A stretch of DNA of 64,000 bases from Planctomycetota bacterium (GCA_016795285.1 JAEUIC010000018.1:186001-250000); one strand, 5' to 3'. Positions 26,331 to 37,849 are shown, counted from the stretch's first letter. Program-made: numbers and translations. The notes: generated from the sequence alone by a model not told the origin.

Positions 26331-27743
26331 TCAGTCGAACGACTCGTCTTCGGTCGCCACCTCGCCGTGGTCGGGCCCCTGGCCGGTGGCGAGCGTGCGC
26401 GCCACGCGGGCGCCCATCGCGATCGAGTGGTCCATGTTGCCGTAGCGGAAGAGCCCCTGGCGGCCGGTCGAGACCAGGTTCTTCAGCTGGCGCAGGTGGC
26501 CGAGCAGCGTCTGCAGGTTCTTGCGGTAGGCGAGGTCGTAGAGCGGATAGCTGTAGGGGACCTTGCGGACCGCCGAGTCGATCACCTCCTCGGCGCGGAA
26601 GAGGCCGACCGACGCGAGGTCGCGGGTGGCGATGGCCGAGAGCTCGGCGTCGCTCATCCGCCAGCGCTCGTCGCCCTCGTTGCAGGTGATCTCGGCGCAG
26701 ACCAGCGTCTTGCCCTTCGGGCAGGTGCTCTCGGCGAAGTTCTTGAACTCGCTGATGCGATGGACCGTGAGGTGCTTCTCCGGCAGGTAGACCCAGTGGT
26801 CGGGGGTCACCTGCTCGCGGTCGAGCATCAGGTAGACGAAGAGGATCGCCTTGTGCTTCAAGTCGCGCGCGGCGTCGAGCACCGCGCGCGGCGCCGGCGG
26901 ATCGAGCATCTCGACCAGCCGGTTGACCGGCAGCGTGCTCACCACGCGGTCGTCCGCGCCGATCGACTCCTCGACGAGCTTGCCGTCGCGCTCGTAGCCG
27001 ATCGCGGTGACGCGGCCGCCAGCGTGGCGCATGTGGCGCACGGTGGCGCCGGTGACGATCGTGCCGCCGTTCGCCTCGGCGATGCGCCGGTAGCCCTGCG
27101 CGATGGAGCCGACGCCCCCTTCCTTCGGGTAGATGAACTTCGAGACGTAGGTGCGCGGCACGTCGCGCGGCCGCGTCAGCGTCTTCTTCACCACGTCCCA
27201 GAGGTTCAAGAGCGTGATGCGCTGCGAGGCCCAGTCGGGGCTGATCTGGCTGGCCGGGATCTGCCACGCCTTCTCGGTGTAGGTGCTGAAGAAGGTGCGG
27301 GCGAGCGTGTTGCCGAACCGCTTGCGGACGTAGTTCTCGAAGTTGTCGTCGGGCAGCGGGCTCACCTTCTGGCGGAACCACATGGCCCAGTAGTCGAGGA
27401 ACGAGCGCAGCAGGATCAGCGGCGGAAGGTTGCGGAAGACGTTCCCCGCGCGCAGCGGGTAGTAGAAGAAGCGCTTGAAGAGGAAGATCCGGCTCATCCG
27501 CTCGCGGTGGTGGACGTTGCCGTCGAGCGCGCCGAGGACGTGGTCGTTGATCGACTGCGCGTTGCTGTGGAAGCGGTGCGGACCGAGGTCGACGGTGAAC
27601 TCGCCGATCTTCAGCGACTGCGCCAGCCCGCCGACCTGCGGCGCGGCCTCGAGCACGCGCACCTTGACGCCCGCCTTGCAGAGGTCGGCGGCGCACGACA
27701 TGCCGGCGAGGCCGCCCCCCAGGATGTGGACGTTGGCCGGCAT
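26331..27743 (-). CDS. FAD-dependent oxidoreductase (PRK07208/UDP-galactopyranose-mutase-like)
   Basis: A 470-residue flavoprotein. The FAD-binding fold starts VHILGGGLAGMSCAADLCKAG, followed by LEAAPQVGGLAQ and DLGPHRFHSN, the arrangement seen in amine-oxidase-like proteins encoded in polysaccharide loci. Close to the C-terminus HSIAMGARVARTLATG forms the second FAD contact. It could isomerise or oxidise a sugar nucleotide or a lipid intermediate; the exact reaction is not deducible. It lies 14 bases upstream of the methyltransferase and is probably in one operon with it. Confidence 0.83.
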   Translation of the reverse strand: MPANVHILGGGLAGMSCAADLCKAGVKVRVLEAAPQVGGLAQSLKIGEFTVDLGPHRFHSNAQSINDHVLGALDGNVHHRERMSRIFLFKRFFYYPLRAGNVFRNLPPLILLRSFLDYWAMWFRQKVSPLPDDNFENYVRKRFGNTLARTFFSTYTEKAWQIPASQISPDWASQRITLLNLWDVVKKTLTRPRDVPRTYVSKFIYPKEGGVGSIAQGYRRIAEANGGTIVTGATVRHMRHAGGRVTAIGYERDGKLVEESIGADDRVVSTLPVNRLVEMLDPPAPRAVLDAARDLKHKAILFVYLMLDREQVTPDHWVYLPEKHLTVHRISEFKNFAESTCPKGKTLVCAEITCNEGDERWRMSDAELSAIATRDLASVGLFRAEEVIDSAVRKVPYSYPLYDLAYRKNLQTLLGHLRQLKNLVSTGRQGLFRYGNMDHSIAMGARVARTLATGQGPDHGEVATEDESFD

Positions 27744-27833
27744 GCGCAGGGTGGCTCCGAGGGCGGGGGAACAGGGCGGGGAAAAGTAGCACGCTCGCGA
27801 GGGAGCGGCAATGCGCGCGCGGCGGCGCCGCGG

Positions 27834-28694
27834 TCAGCGAGGCGAAGCTCTTTCCGGTCCGTAGTCGCCGTGGCGCGCGTGGCGGCGGATCGCCAGCAGC
27901 TCGGCGAAGCTCTTCACCATCGCGCTGCCGACGCGGACGCGGCTGTCGGGCCGGTCGGCCCAGCGCACCGGCAGCTCGGCCAGCCGCAGCCCGAGGTGGC
28001 GCGCGAGGAAGAGGATCTCGGCGTCGAACGACCAGCGATCGAGCCGCCCGCGCGTGAAGATCTCGCGGGCGGCCGCGGCGCGGAACGCCTTGAAGCCGCA
28101 GGTGAAGTCGGAGACGGCGAGCCCGAGCAGGGCGTTGGCGAGGCGCGTGTAGCAGCGGCCGAGCCAGACGCGGTGCGGCGGCTGCCAGCGCTCGATGCGC
28201 GCCTCGGGGTGCTTGCGCGTGCCGACCACGAGATCGGCGCCGGCGGCGAGCGCGGCGAGGAAGCGCTCCATCTCGGCGAGCGGCGTCGAGAGATCGGCGT
28301 CGAAGTAGAAGATCGGGTCGCCGCGCGCCGCCAGCATCCCGGCGCGCACCGCCGCCCCCTTGCCGCGGTTCTCGGCGAGCCGCTCGATGCGGATCGGCAG
28401 CCGGTCGGCGAGCGCCTGCGCTAGGGCGACGCTCTCGTCGCGGCTGCCGTCGTCGGCGACGACGATCTCGAAGGGCGGCGCGCCGGCGCTGCCACCGACG
28501 CCGGCGGACGGAGCGGTGAGGCGCGCGAGGTGCTCCCCGACCGCGAGCAGCGTCGCCGACAGGCACTTCGCCTCGTTGTAGACCGGGATGACGACGCTCA
28601 GCACGGGCGGTCTCGCGTCCCGAAAGAGGGGCACGGCAGGGAAGTGGCGCTCGCGAAGAGGCGATAGCGTAGGAGCGAGGGCGCGGATGTCCAT
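27834..28694 (-). CDS. Family 2 glycosyltransferase, dolichyl-phosphate glucosyltransferase-like
   Basis: A 286-residue GT2 with VLSVVIPVYNEAKCLSATL, VADDGSRDESVALAQ, the metal-site YFDADLSTPLAEM, GTRKHPEARIERWQP and FTCGFKAFRAAAA, characteristic of ALG5-like enzymes making polyprenyl-phosphate-sugar. The ATG at 28694 overlaps the divergent membrane-protein start at 28687. An in-frame GTG at 28634 would remove 20 N-terminal residues and leave 52 bases between the two starts, a more credible divergent promoter. Neither start has a Shine-Dalgarno. It heads the minus-strand block that ends at 19617. Confidence 0.85.
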   Translation of the reverse strand: MDIRALAPTLSPLRERHFPAVPLFRDARPPVLSVVIPVYNEAKCLSATLLAVGEHLARLTAPSAGVGGSAGAPPFEIVVADDGSRDESVALAQALADRLPIRIERLAENRGKGAAVRAGMLAARGDPIFYFDADLSTPLAEMERFLAALAAGADLVVGTRKHPEARIERWQPPHRVWLGRCYTRLANALLGLAVSDFTCGFKAFRAAAAREIFTRGRLDRWSFDAEILFLARHLGLRLAELPVRWADRPDSRVRVGSAMVKSFAELLAIRRHARHGDYGPERASPR

Positions 28695-31668
28695 CCGGCG
28701 GCAGCGGAGGCGGCAGCGCTTGGGCGAGGGCGAGGCGATCGGCAGCGCGGGCGCGGGCAGCGGCGCGACCCGCGAGGGCAGCGGCGAGCGCGGCGCGCTG
28801 GCGTGGTTCCTCGTGCTGCTGGCCGCGGCGCTCGCGGTCTGGCTCGGCGAGGCGCTGCGCGGCGACCTCTTCCTGTCGACCGAGCTGGTCTGGAACAGCG
28901 TGCAGCCGTGGAGCGGCCTCGGGCCGCCGGTCGCGCCGCACAACGAGAACCTCGCCGATCCGCCGACCGTCTGGTGGCCGATGATGCGCTTCAGCGCAGA
29001 GCTGCTGCGCGAGTGGCTCGCCGGCGGCCCGCCGCCGCTCTGGGTGAACGAGAGCTTCGCCGGCGCGCCGTGGCTCGGGAATCCGCAGTCGGCGCTCTGC
29101 TCGCCCTTCACCTGGGCGTTCGTGGTGCTGCCCGAGGTGGCGGCGTTCGCGATCGTCGCGGCCGCCAAGTGGCTGCTCGCGGGGCTCGGCGCCTGGTTCG
29201 TCGCGCGGCGGATGGGGCTCTCGCCGTGGGCGCGCGCGCTGGCGGGGATCGCCTTCGCCTTCTGCGGCTACTCGGTGGTCTGGATCCACTCGCCGCTGTC
29301 GAGCGTGAGCGTGCTGGCACCGTGGCTGCTGCTCTCGCTCGAGCGGCTGGTCGAGCGGCCGACGCCGCTGCGCACCGCGCTCGCCGCGTTGATGAGCTGG
29401 CAGGTCGTCGTCGCGGGCCACCCCGAGACCGCCTTCTGGGTCGCGATCGCGGGCGTCGCCTTCGCGGCGGCGCGCTGGTTCGCGCTGCCGGAGGGGCGCG
29501 GGCGCGCGTTGCTGGCGTTGGCGGGCGCGGCGCTGCTGGCGGCGCTGCTCGCCGTCGTGCAGTGGTGGCCCTTCCTCGAGTACGCGCTGCACAGCTACGG
29601 CAACGAGCTGCGCCGCTTGACGCCGAACTTCCTGCGCGCGCCCGAGGGGTGGCGGAAGCTCGCGTGGCTGCCGCTGCTGCTCGGCGCGCTCGGTTGCGGC
29701 ATCGCGGCGCAACGGCGCGCGGCGGCGGGGCGGCGGATCGGCGCGCTGGTCGCGCTCGCCTTCGCGTTCGCGGCGGGATGCGGCGCGGCGCTGCGGCTCG
29801 GCGGGCTGCAGTCGTCGCTGCTGCTCTCGTTCCTGCCCGACCTGCACGGCCGCTCGCTCGACGGCGGGCGCTACGACGGGCCGCTCACCTACTGCGACGT
29901 GGTCGGCGGCTTCTGCGGCGCGGCGCTCGGCGTGACGGCGCTCGCCGCGGCGTTCGTGCGGCGCGGCGACGGGCGGGTGGTCGCGCTGTGCGTCGCGGCG
30001 GCGCTCGGGTGCTTCCGCTTCTTCCGTTTGCCGGGGCTCGCGGAGCTGGCGGAGGCGCAACCGACGCTGGCCACCATCGGCTCGTCGCGCGCGCTCTGCG
30101 TGCTGGCGCTCGCCTTCGCGCTGCTCGGTGGCGCCGCCTTCGACGAGCTCTGCGCCGCGCCGCGCCGGCTGGCGGTGGCGTGCGGCGGCGTGCTGCTCCT
30201 GTTGCTTGCGCTGGCGGTGACGCCGATCGGCCGCACCGCGTCGAGCGACGCCCCGCTCGCGAGCGACCGCGCGCCGGGCACGTTGCTCCTGCCGGAGAAC
30301 CTCTGCGACGGCGGGGCGAGCGGCGACGGGGCGGAGATCAGCGGCCGTGCGCCCCCCGGTGCGACGACGGTGCGCCTCACGGTGAACGGCCACGAGGTGG
30401 CGCGCGTGCCGGCGGCGGCCGATGGCGCCTACCGCTGGCAGTGGCTCGGCAGCCCGCGCCTCGACGAGGGGTGGTACGCCTTCGTCGCCGAGGCGCTCGA
30501 AGCGGACGGCAGCGCGCGCCCCTTCGCGCAGGCGGGCGTCGCGGCGCGCCATCCGTTGCGGTGGCCGGCGCGCACCACGCTGCACGGCGCCGCGCTGGCG
30601 CTGGTGGTGCTGCTGGCGTTCGCGCGCGCGAAGGGGGCCGCGCTGGCGCTGCTGCTGGTGACCTTCGTCGAGCTCGCCTGGTTCGGCGCGCGCTACCACG
30701 CGACGACGCCGCGCGAGCGGATCCCGGCCGCCGTCGAGCCGATCCCGTGGCTGCAGGCGGCGCGCGCGCGGGTCGGCCCCTACCGCCTCTTCACCGCGCG
30801 CACCCATCTCCATCCGAGCCTCCACCTCCCGTTCGGCATCGAGGTGACGCGCGGCTACGACGCGCTCGAGCCGCTCGACTACGTGCGCCTCCACGACCAG
30901 CTCTACGCGCGCGGCCTCGTGCCGTGGTTCCGCTTCGACTTCGGGACGCTCGACTTCGCCGGGCCGCGCGGCGCGGCGATCGCCGACGTGCTGGGGATCC
31001 GCTGGTTCCTGAGCGAGGAGCCGCCGCCGCCGGGCTACCTCGAGGTGTGGCGGCGCGGGTCGCTCGCGTTGTGGGAGAACCCGAGCGCGCTGCCGCGCGC
31101 GTTCACCGTGCAGCAGGCGCGGCCGCTGCGCGAGGTGACTGGCGGCGGACTCGATCCGCGCAAGGTCGCGGCGTGGGACGACGCGCCCGCGGCCGACGGC
31201 CGGCCGCGCTCGCGCGATTTCGGCGGTTCGGCGCGCGTCGTCGCGCTGGAACACGGCCGCGGGCGGCTCCGCGCCGAGGTGGAGAGCGACGCGGGGACGA
31301 TCGTCCTCTTCAGCGAGAACTTCGGCGGTTGGGAGGCGACGGTCGACGGCGCGCCGGCGCCGATCGAGAAGAGCCACCTTGCGCTGCAGAGCGTCGTGGT
31401 CGAACGCGGCGGGCGCCACGTCGTCGAGTTCCGCTACCGGCCGCGCTCGGTGGTGATGGGGGCGTGGATCAGCGGGGCGGGGCTGCTCGGCGTGGTCGTG
31501 CTGCTGATCGCCGCCTGCTACCGCCGCGCGTCGCCGCCGCCGTCGCCGCGCGATGGGCCGCGCGAAGGGCCGCGCGAAGGGCCGGACGATGGGCCGGACG
31601 ATGGGCCGCGCGCGGCGCCCGGGAGCGGGGAAGTTCCTTCAGCATCGCGCGACCCGCGGCCGACCTGA
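28687..31668 (+). CDS. YfhO-like multi-spanning membrane protein (second copy)
   Basis: A 993-residue paralogue of the protein at 19617-22451. A basic start ([12 protein letters not shown]) is followed by about 10-12 hydrophobic helices, an extracytoplasmic part containing a beta-sandwich insertion ([20 protein letters not shown], about 560-610), further helices and the terminal [19 protein letters not shown] module, matching GFAPGWEATIDG of the other copy. A YfhO-type role in lipid-linked sugar transfer is an inference. The extreme C-terminus is a charged four-residue repeat (see 31549-31608). Start chosen for its charged-then-hydrophobic profile. Confidence 0.78.
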   Translation: MSIRRQRRRQRLGEGEAIGSAGAGSGATREGSGERGALAWFLVLLAAALAVWLGEALRGDLFLSTELVWNSVQPWSGLGPPVAPHNENLADPPTVWWPMMRFSAELLREWLAGGPPPLWVNESFAGAPWLGNPQSALCSPFTWAFVVLPEVAAFAIVAAAKWLLAGLGAWFVARRMGLSPWARALAGIAFAFCGYSVVWIHSPLSSVSVLAPWLLLSLERLVERPTPLRTALAALMSWQVVVAGHPETAFWVAIAGVAFAAARWFALPEGRGRALLALAGAALLAALLAVVQWWPFLEYALHSYGNELRRLTPNFLRAPEGWRKLAWLPLLLGALGCGIAAQRRAAAGRRIGALVALAFAFAAGCGAALRLGGLQSSLLLSFLPDLHGRSLDGGRYDGPLTYCDVVGGFCGAALGVTALAAAFVRRGDGRVVALCVAAALGCFRFFRLPGLAELAEAQPTLATIGSSRALCVLALAFALLGGAAFDELCAAPRRLAVACGGVLLLLLALAVTPIGRTASSDAPLASDRAPGTLLLPENLCDGGASGDGAEISGRAPPGATTVRLTVNGHEVARVPAAADGAYRWQWLGSPRLDEGWYAFVAEALEADGSARPFAQAGVAARHPLRWPARTTLHGAALALVVLLAFARAKGAALALLLVTFVELAWFGARYHATTPRERIPAAVEPIPWLQAARARVGPYRLFTARTHLHPSLHLPFGIEVTRGYDALEPLDYVRLHDQLYARGLVPWFRFDFGTLDFAGPRGAAIADVLGIRWFLSEEPPPPGYLEVWRRGSLALWENPSALPRAFTVQQARPLREVTGGGLDPRKVAAWDDAPAADGRPRSRDFGGSARVVALEHGRGRLRAEVESDAGTIVLFSENFGGWEATVDGAPAPIEKSHLALQSVVVERGGRHVVEFRYRPRSVVMGAWISGAGLLGVVVLLIAACYRRASPPPSPRDGPREGPREGPDDGPDDGPRAAPGSGEVPSASRDPRPT
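31549..31608 (+). repeat. Five in-frame 12-bp repeats at the C-terminus of the YfhO-like gene
   Basis: Five 12-bp units encode [20 protein letters not shown] directly after the last membrane helix. The units differ only at their first and second codons. The tail probably lies in the cytoplasm and is highly charged. The repeat sits at the edge of the coding sequence, as do several other short repeats in this window. Confidence 0.9.
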
Positions 31669-31792
31669 CTCCCATCGGCGCCGGCGCCGCTCGCCCCGTT
31701 CGCTAGGGGAGGGGCGGACGCGGCGACGCGGCGCACGGCCAGCGCGACCAGGAAGGCGCGCGCCGGGCGGGCGCGAACAGGGAGGTACCGCG

Positions 31793-33835
<2,043 letters not shown>

Positions 33836-33857
33836 GCGGCACCGAGGGGGCCTTCCC

Positions 33858-34937
33858 GTGACCCGCCGCATCGAACGCGACCGCACCCGCTTCCGCGACA
33901 TCGTGCGCGGCCGGATCAAGCAGGACCTGAAGCGCTTCGTCTCGCAGGGCGAGATGTTCGGGCGCAAGGGCAAGGACCTGATCTCGATCCCGCTGCCGGG
34001 CATCGAGCTGCCGCACTTCCGCTTCGGCGACAACAAGAAGGAGGGGGTCGGGCAGGGCGACGGCGAGCCGGAGCCGGGCGCCGGCCAGGCGGGCGAGCAG
34101 CCGGGCGAGCACGCGCTCGAGGTCGAGGTGCCGCTCGAGGAGCTCGCGGCGCTGCTCGGCGAGGAGCTCGAGCTGCCGTGCATCCAGCCGAAGGGCAAGA
34201 GCGAGCTGGTCGCGCCGGTCGGCCGCTACGTCGGCATCCGGCGCACCGGCCCCGAGAGCCTGCGCCACGCCAAGCGGACGCTGCGCGCGGCGCTGCGCCG
34301 CCAGCTGATCGCCGGCACCTTCGACCCGGCCGACCCGTGCATCGTCCCGATCCGCGCCGACCGCCATTACCGCAGCTGGAAGGAGAAGGCGGCGCCGGAG
34401 AGCTCGGCGGCGGTGATCTACATGATGGACGTGTCGGGAAGCATGGGGAAGGAGCAGAAGGAGATCGTGCGGGTCGAGGCGTTCTGGATCAACGCGTGGT
34501 TGAAGAGCCAGTACAAGAGCCTCGAGATCCGCTGGATCGTCCACGACGCCGCGGCGCGCGAGGTCGACGAGGCGACCTTCTTCCACCTGCGCGAGTCGGG
34601 CGGCACCAAGATCAGCTCCGCCTACGAGCTCTGCGCGCAGCTCATGCGCGAGAAGTTCCCGGCCGAAGCGTGGAACGTCTATCCGTTCCACTTCAGCGAC
34701 GGCGACAACTGGTCGGGCCGCGACACCGAGCGCTGCGTCGAGTTGCTGCAGAAGGAGCTTTTGCCCGGCAGCAACGCGTTCTGCTACGGCCAGGTGCGCA
34801 GCGCCTACGGCTCCGGGCAGTTCAAGAAGGACCTCGACGCCGCGCTCGGCAAGGACGAGCGGCTGATCACCTCCGACATCCCCGATCGCGACGGGATCCT
34901 CGCGTCGATCAAGGCGTTCCTCGGCAAGGGGCGCTGA
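33858..34937 (+). CDS. DUF444/YeaH-YhbH family protein
   Basis: A 359-residue protein starting at GTG 33858. It has the basic N-terminus [19 protein letters not shown], a Gly/Glu/Gln-rich linker (about 55-90) and a von Willebrand A-like domain with the metal-site motif [15 protein letters not shown] near 190-205. In E. coli the neighbour YeaG interacts functionally with YeaH. The biochemical role is unresolved; the VWA fold suggests metal-dependent protein binding. It is 22 bases after prkA and 35 before spoVR. Confidence 0.92.
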   Translation: MTRRIERDRTRFRDIVRGRIKQDLKRFVSQGEMFGRKGKDLISIPLPGIELPHFRFGDNKKEGVGQGDGEPEPGAGQAGEQPGEHALEVEVPLEELAALLGEELELPCIQPKGKSELVAPVGRYVGIRRTGPESLRHAKRTLRAALRRQLIAGTFDPADPCIVPIRADRHYRSWKEKAAPESSAAVIYMMDVSGSMGKEQKEIVRVEAFWINAWLKSQYKSLEIRWIVHDAAAREVDEATFFHLRESGGTKISSAYELCAQLMREKFPAEAWNVYPFHFSDGDNWSGRDTERCVELLQKELLPGSNAFCYGQVRSAYGSGQFKKDLDAALGKDERLITSDIPDRDGILASIKAFLGKGR

Positions 34938-34972
34938 GCGATGGCGCGGCGCGACGACGGAGGGCTCTCGCC

Positions 34973-36541
34973 ATGAACCTCACCCGCGACCTCGAGCGCG
35001 CCCGGGTCGAGATCGAGCGCCACGCCCGCGAGTTCGGGCTCGACTTCTTCCCGACCATCTTCGAGCTGGTCGACCACGACGAGCTGAACGAGGTGGCGGC
35101 GTTCGGCGGCTTCCCGACCCGCTATCCGCACTGGCGCTTCGGCATGGAGTTCGATCGCCTGCAGAAGGGCTACCGCTACGGGCTGTCGAAGATCTACGAG
35201 CTCGTGATCAACAACGACCCGTGCTACGCCTACCTGATGAAGTCGAACTCGCTGGTCGACCAGAAGCTGGTCATGGCGCACGTCTACGGCCACTGCGACT
35301 TCTTCAAGAACAACGTCTACTTCGCCCACACCGACCGCCGGATGGTCGACCGGATGGCCAACCACGGCACCATCCTGCGCAAGCTGATGGAGCGCCACGG
35401 CGTCGGCGAGGTCGAGACGTTCCTCGACCGCTGCCTCGCGCTCGACAACCTGATCGATCCGCACGCGGCGGCGCTGCGCCGCGAGCCGGCGGCGTCGCGC
35501 GGGCCCCGCAGCGCGGGCGAGGGCGGCGCCGGGGGGCCGCGCGCCGTGGAGCGCGAGGGCGAGCCGGCGGCGAGCGCGCCCGGCCGCCTGCCCGCCAAGG
35601 GCTACATGGATCGCTACGTGAACCCGGGGCGCTTCCTCGACTCGCAGCGCAAGCGCGAGGAGGAGCGGCTCGAGCGGCAGGGGCGCTTCCCCGCGCGGCC
35701 GTGCCGCGACGTGCTCAAGTTCCTGCTCGACCACGCACCGCTCAAGCGCTGGCAGCAGGAGGTGCTCTCGCTGGTGCGCGAGGAGGCCTACTACTTCGCC
35801 CCGCAGGCGCAGACCAAGATCATGAACGAGGGGTGGGCGAGCTACTGGCACTCGACGATCATGACGCGCCGGGTGCTGCGCGACAGCGAGGTGATCGACT
35901 TCGCCGACCACCACGCCGGGACGCTCGCCACGTCGCCGGGACGGCTGAACCCCTACAAGCTCGGCATCGAGCTCTACCGCTCGATCGAGGAGCGCTGGGA
36001 CAAGGGGCGCCACGGCCGCGAGTGGACCGAGTGCGAGTCGCTCGAGGAGCGGCGCCGCTTCGACCGGCGGCTCGGCGAGGGGCGCGCGAAGATCTTCGAG
36101 GTGCGCCGCCTCCACTCCGACGTCACCTTCGTCGACACCTTCCTCGACCAGGACTTCTGCGACGCGCAGAAGATGTACGTCTACCGGACCGATCCGCGCA
36201 CCGGCCGACCGGAGATCGCGTCGCGCGACCACCGCCTCGTGAAGGAGCAGCTGCTGTTCGGCTTGTCGAACTCGGGGCAGCCGATCGTCGAGGTGGTCGA
36301 CGGCAACCATGACAACCGCGGCGAGCTCCGCCTCGCCCACCGCTTCGAGGGGCTCGAGCTCGACCTCAAGTTCGCCGGCGAGACGCTGCGCATGGTCGAG
36401 GCGCTGTGGGGGCGGCCGGTCTGCATCGAGAGCAAGGTCGACGGCAAGGGCGTGCTGCTGCGCTGCGCCAAGGGCGAGGTCGCGACGCAGGAGCTCGCGC
36501 CGTCGGGGGCGACCGACCGCGACGGCAGCGACGGGCGCTGA
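34973..36541 (+). CDS. SpoVR family protein
   Basis: A 522-residue SpoVR/YcgB-type protein: LDFFPTIFELVDHDELNEVA, PHWRFGMEFDRLQKGYRYG, VMAHVYGHCDFFKNN and MNEGWASYWHSTIM are family landmarks, the last two containing conserved His and Glu that look metal-binding. A low-complexity insertion at about 165-200 (Arg/Gly/Ala/Glu) interrupts the family alignment. GGAGGG precedes the ATG. Bacillus SpoVR affects the spore cortex, but the family is widespread in non-sporulating bacteria with PrkA and DUF444, as here. Molecular function unknown. Confidence 0.92.
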   Translation: MNLTRDLERARVEIERHAREFGLDFFPTIFELVDHDELNEVAAFGGFPTRYPHWRFGMEFDRLQKGYRYGLSKIYELVINNDPCYAYLMKSNSLVDQKLVMAHVYGHCDFFKNNVYFAHTDRRMVDRMANHGTILRKLMERHGVGEVETFLDRCLALDNLIDPHAAALRREPAASRGPRSAGEGGAGGPRAVEREGEPAASAPGRLPAKGYMDRYVNPGRFLDSQRKREEERLERQGRFPARPCRDVLKFLLDHAPLKRWQQEVLSLVREEAYYFAPQAQTKIMNEGWASYWHSTIMTRRVLRDSEVIDFADHHAGTLATSPGRLNPYKLGIELYRSIEERWDKGRHGREWTECESLEERRRFDRRLGEGRAKIFEVRRLHSDVTFVDTFLDQDFCDAQKMYVYRTDPRTGRPEIASRDHRLVKEQLLFGLSNSGQPIVEVVDGNHDNRGELRLAHRFEGLELDLKFAGETLRMVEALWGRPVCIESKVDGKGVLLRCAKGEVATQELAPSGATDRDGSDGR

Positions 36542-36605
36542 CGCGGGGGCGAGGGCGCGCGGCGCGCGACGTCGAGGCGCCGCACCGCGGCACTAGACTC
36601 GCGGC

Positions 36606-37364
36606 ATGTTCCCCCTGCGCGATCACCCCCCGGCGCTGCGCACGCCGTGGGTGAACTACCTGCTGCTCGCCGCCAACGTCGCGGTGTTCGCCTGGATGGC
36701 GACCGGGTTGCGCGATGCCGAGGCGCAGCAGCGCTTCGTCGAGCGCTACGGGCTCGTGCCGGCCACCGCGCGCTTCGGCCTCGCCCATCCGCAGTTGCTG
36801 CTCGAGACGCCGTGGCAATGGCTGCGCGACGTCGCCGCGCCGTTCTTCACCTGCATGTTCCTGCACGGGGGGCTCGCCCATCTCGCGGGCAACGTCTGGT
36901 TCCTCTTCGTGTTCGGCGACAACGTCGAAGGGCGGCTCGGCCACGCGCGCTACCTCGCCTTCTACTTGCTCTGCGGCTTGGTGGCCTCGCTGCTGCACGT
37001 CTACATGCTGCCCGAACTCGCTGCCGTCGAGGGCTGGGGCGGGATCTGGCACGTCGAGCCGAACCTCGCGCTCGACGCGCCGATGGTGGGGGCGTCGGGC
37101 GCGATCGCCGGCGTGCTCGGCGCCTACCTCGTCCACTTCCCGCGCGCGCGCATCCTCACCTTCGTGCCGCCGCTCTTCCTGCTCGAGCTGCCGGCGCTGC
37201 TCTTCCTCGGCGGCTGGTTCGTGCTGCAGTTCTTCGCGGCGCGCGTGGAACTGGCGAGCGGCGGCATGGGCGTCGGCGTGGCGTACTGGGCGCACGTCGG
37301 CGGGTTCGCGATGGGGGTGGCGATCGCGCTGGCGCGCCGCGTGGCAGGGGCCGAGCGCCGCTGA
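36606..37364 (+). CDS. Rhomboid intramembrane serine protease
   Basis: A 252-residue protein with about six transmembrane helices. Catalytic S164 lies in GASGAIAG and H230 in YWAHVGGFAMG; HGGLAHLAGNVWFLFVFG (88-105) is the conserved family helix. It cleaves transmembrane substrates within the inner membrane; the substrate is unknown. A hydrophobic insertion after the serine helix (residues 185-210) is longer than in GlpG-type members. It is 64 bases downstream of spoVR and convergent with the small gene ending at 37506. Confidence 0.92.
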   Translation: MFPLRDHPPALRTPWVNYLLLAANVAVFAWMATGLRDAEAQQRFVERYGLVPATARFGLAHPQLLLETPWQWLRDVAAPFFTCMFLHGGLAHLAGNVWFLFVFGDNVEGRLGHARYLAFYLLCGLVASLLHVYMLPELAAVEGWGGIWHVEPNLALDAPMVGASGAIAGVLGAYLVHFPRARILTFVPPLFLLELPALLFLGGWFVLQFFAARVELASGGMGVGVAYWAHVGGFAMGVAIALARRVAGAERR

Positions 37365-37415
37365 CGGCGCCGCTCGGGCCGCGTGCGCCCGAGTGCGGCG
37401 TCGACGGCCGGGCGG

Positions 37416-37457
37416 AAAAGAACTCGGCGGACGCGCCGTGAAGCGCATCCGCCGAGT
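37416..37457 (-). terminator. Intrinsic terminator for the small minus-strand gene
   Basis: A perfect 10-bp stem (actcggcgga at 37422-37431 with tccgccgagt at 37448-37457) extends by four more pairs past a mismatch around a small loop. On the minus strand it is followed by TTCTTTT. The U-rich tail is on the minus side only, so it serves the gene at 37506-37583 rather than the rhomboid gene. Confidence 0.82.
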
Positions 37458-37505
37458 GTCATGCATCTGATCTGTCGGGTCGAACTTCAGGTTCGCCGAG
37501 CGTTC

Positions 37506-37583
37506 TCAGCGGCGGCCGGCCTTCTTCTTGCCCGCCTTCTTCTTGGAGCCGACCTTCTTCGCAGCCTTCTTCTTCTTGGCCAT
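37506..37583 (-). CDS. 25-residue lysine-rich basic peptide
   Basis: A very short ORF: MAKKKKAAKKVGSK followed by KKAGKKKAGRR, with 12 lysines, two arginines, five alanines and no acidic or aromatic residue. Composition resembles histone H1/Hc1-like tails. Support for translation is unusually good: an AAGGAGGAG Shine-Dalgarno at 37591-37599 with seven-base spacing, a promoter candidate at 37641-37667 and an intrinsic terminator at 37416-37457, giving a single-gene transcript of about 220 bases. It could bind DNA, RNA or ribosomes; function is unknown. A small RNA that happens to contain this ORF is the alternative. Confidence 0.72.
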   Translation of the reverse strand: MAKKKKAAKKVGSKKKAGKKKAGRR

Positions 37584-37640
37584 CCGAGAACTCCTCCTTG
37601 ATTGGAAACGACGAACCCAACGACCTGACCTGATCTCCGC

Positions 37641-37681
37641 TCATCGGCGGAAGTCGGCGACTCTTGAGCAATTTTTTTTTT
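37641..37681 (-). promoter_or_regulatory. FliA/sigma-28-like promoter with upstream A-tract
   Basis: On the minus strand TCAAG (37667-37663), 14 bases, then GCCGATGA (37648-37641) follow the known sigma-28 pattern TAAAG-N14-GCCGATAA closely. An A10 tract (37681-37672) lies just upstream, where an UP element would be. Transcription would start near 37633 and leave a 50-base leader before the small gene. A sigma-70 reading (TTGCTC, 17 bases, GCCGAT) is much weaker at -10. Confidence 0.5.
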
Positions 37682-37849
37682 GCGCGCTGCTCCACGACGT
37701 CGGTGAAGCAGTGGGACTGGCGTGTCGCGAGCGCGTCGCGCGGCGCGTCATGCACCGGTTTTGAACCGCTGCGGAACGTCGATGGAGCGGTTCGATCGAA
37801 TCGACGCGCGCTCGTCGTTCCGTTCCAATGGCAGTACGGACGTGGCCGC

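Noticed and set aside
25348-31419. A 2023-codon open frame on the minus strand
   Set aside because: Only its last 323 codons (the methyltransferase) are real. The rest runs antisense through the FAD oxidoreductase and the YfhO-like gene, is dominated by Arg/Ala/Pro, and is open only because stop codons are rare in this GC-rich DNA.
37459-37755. 98-codon minus-strand ORF (begins MHDAPRDALATRQ)
   Set aside because: It overlaps the small lysine-rich gene in another frame, ignores its Shine-Dalgarno and reads the promoter region as protein. The Glu/Gly-rich part is simply the frame-shifted image of the AAG codons.
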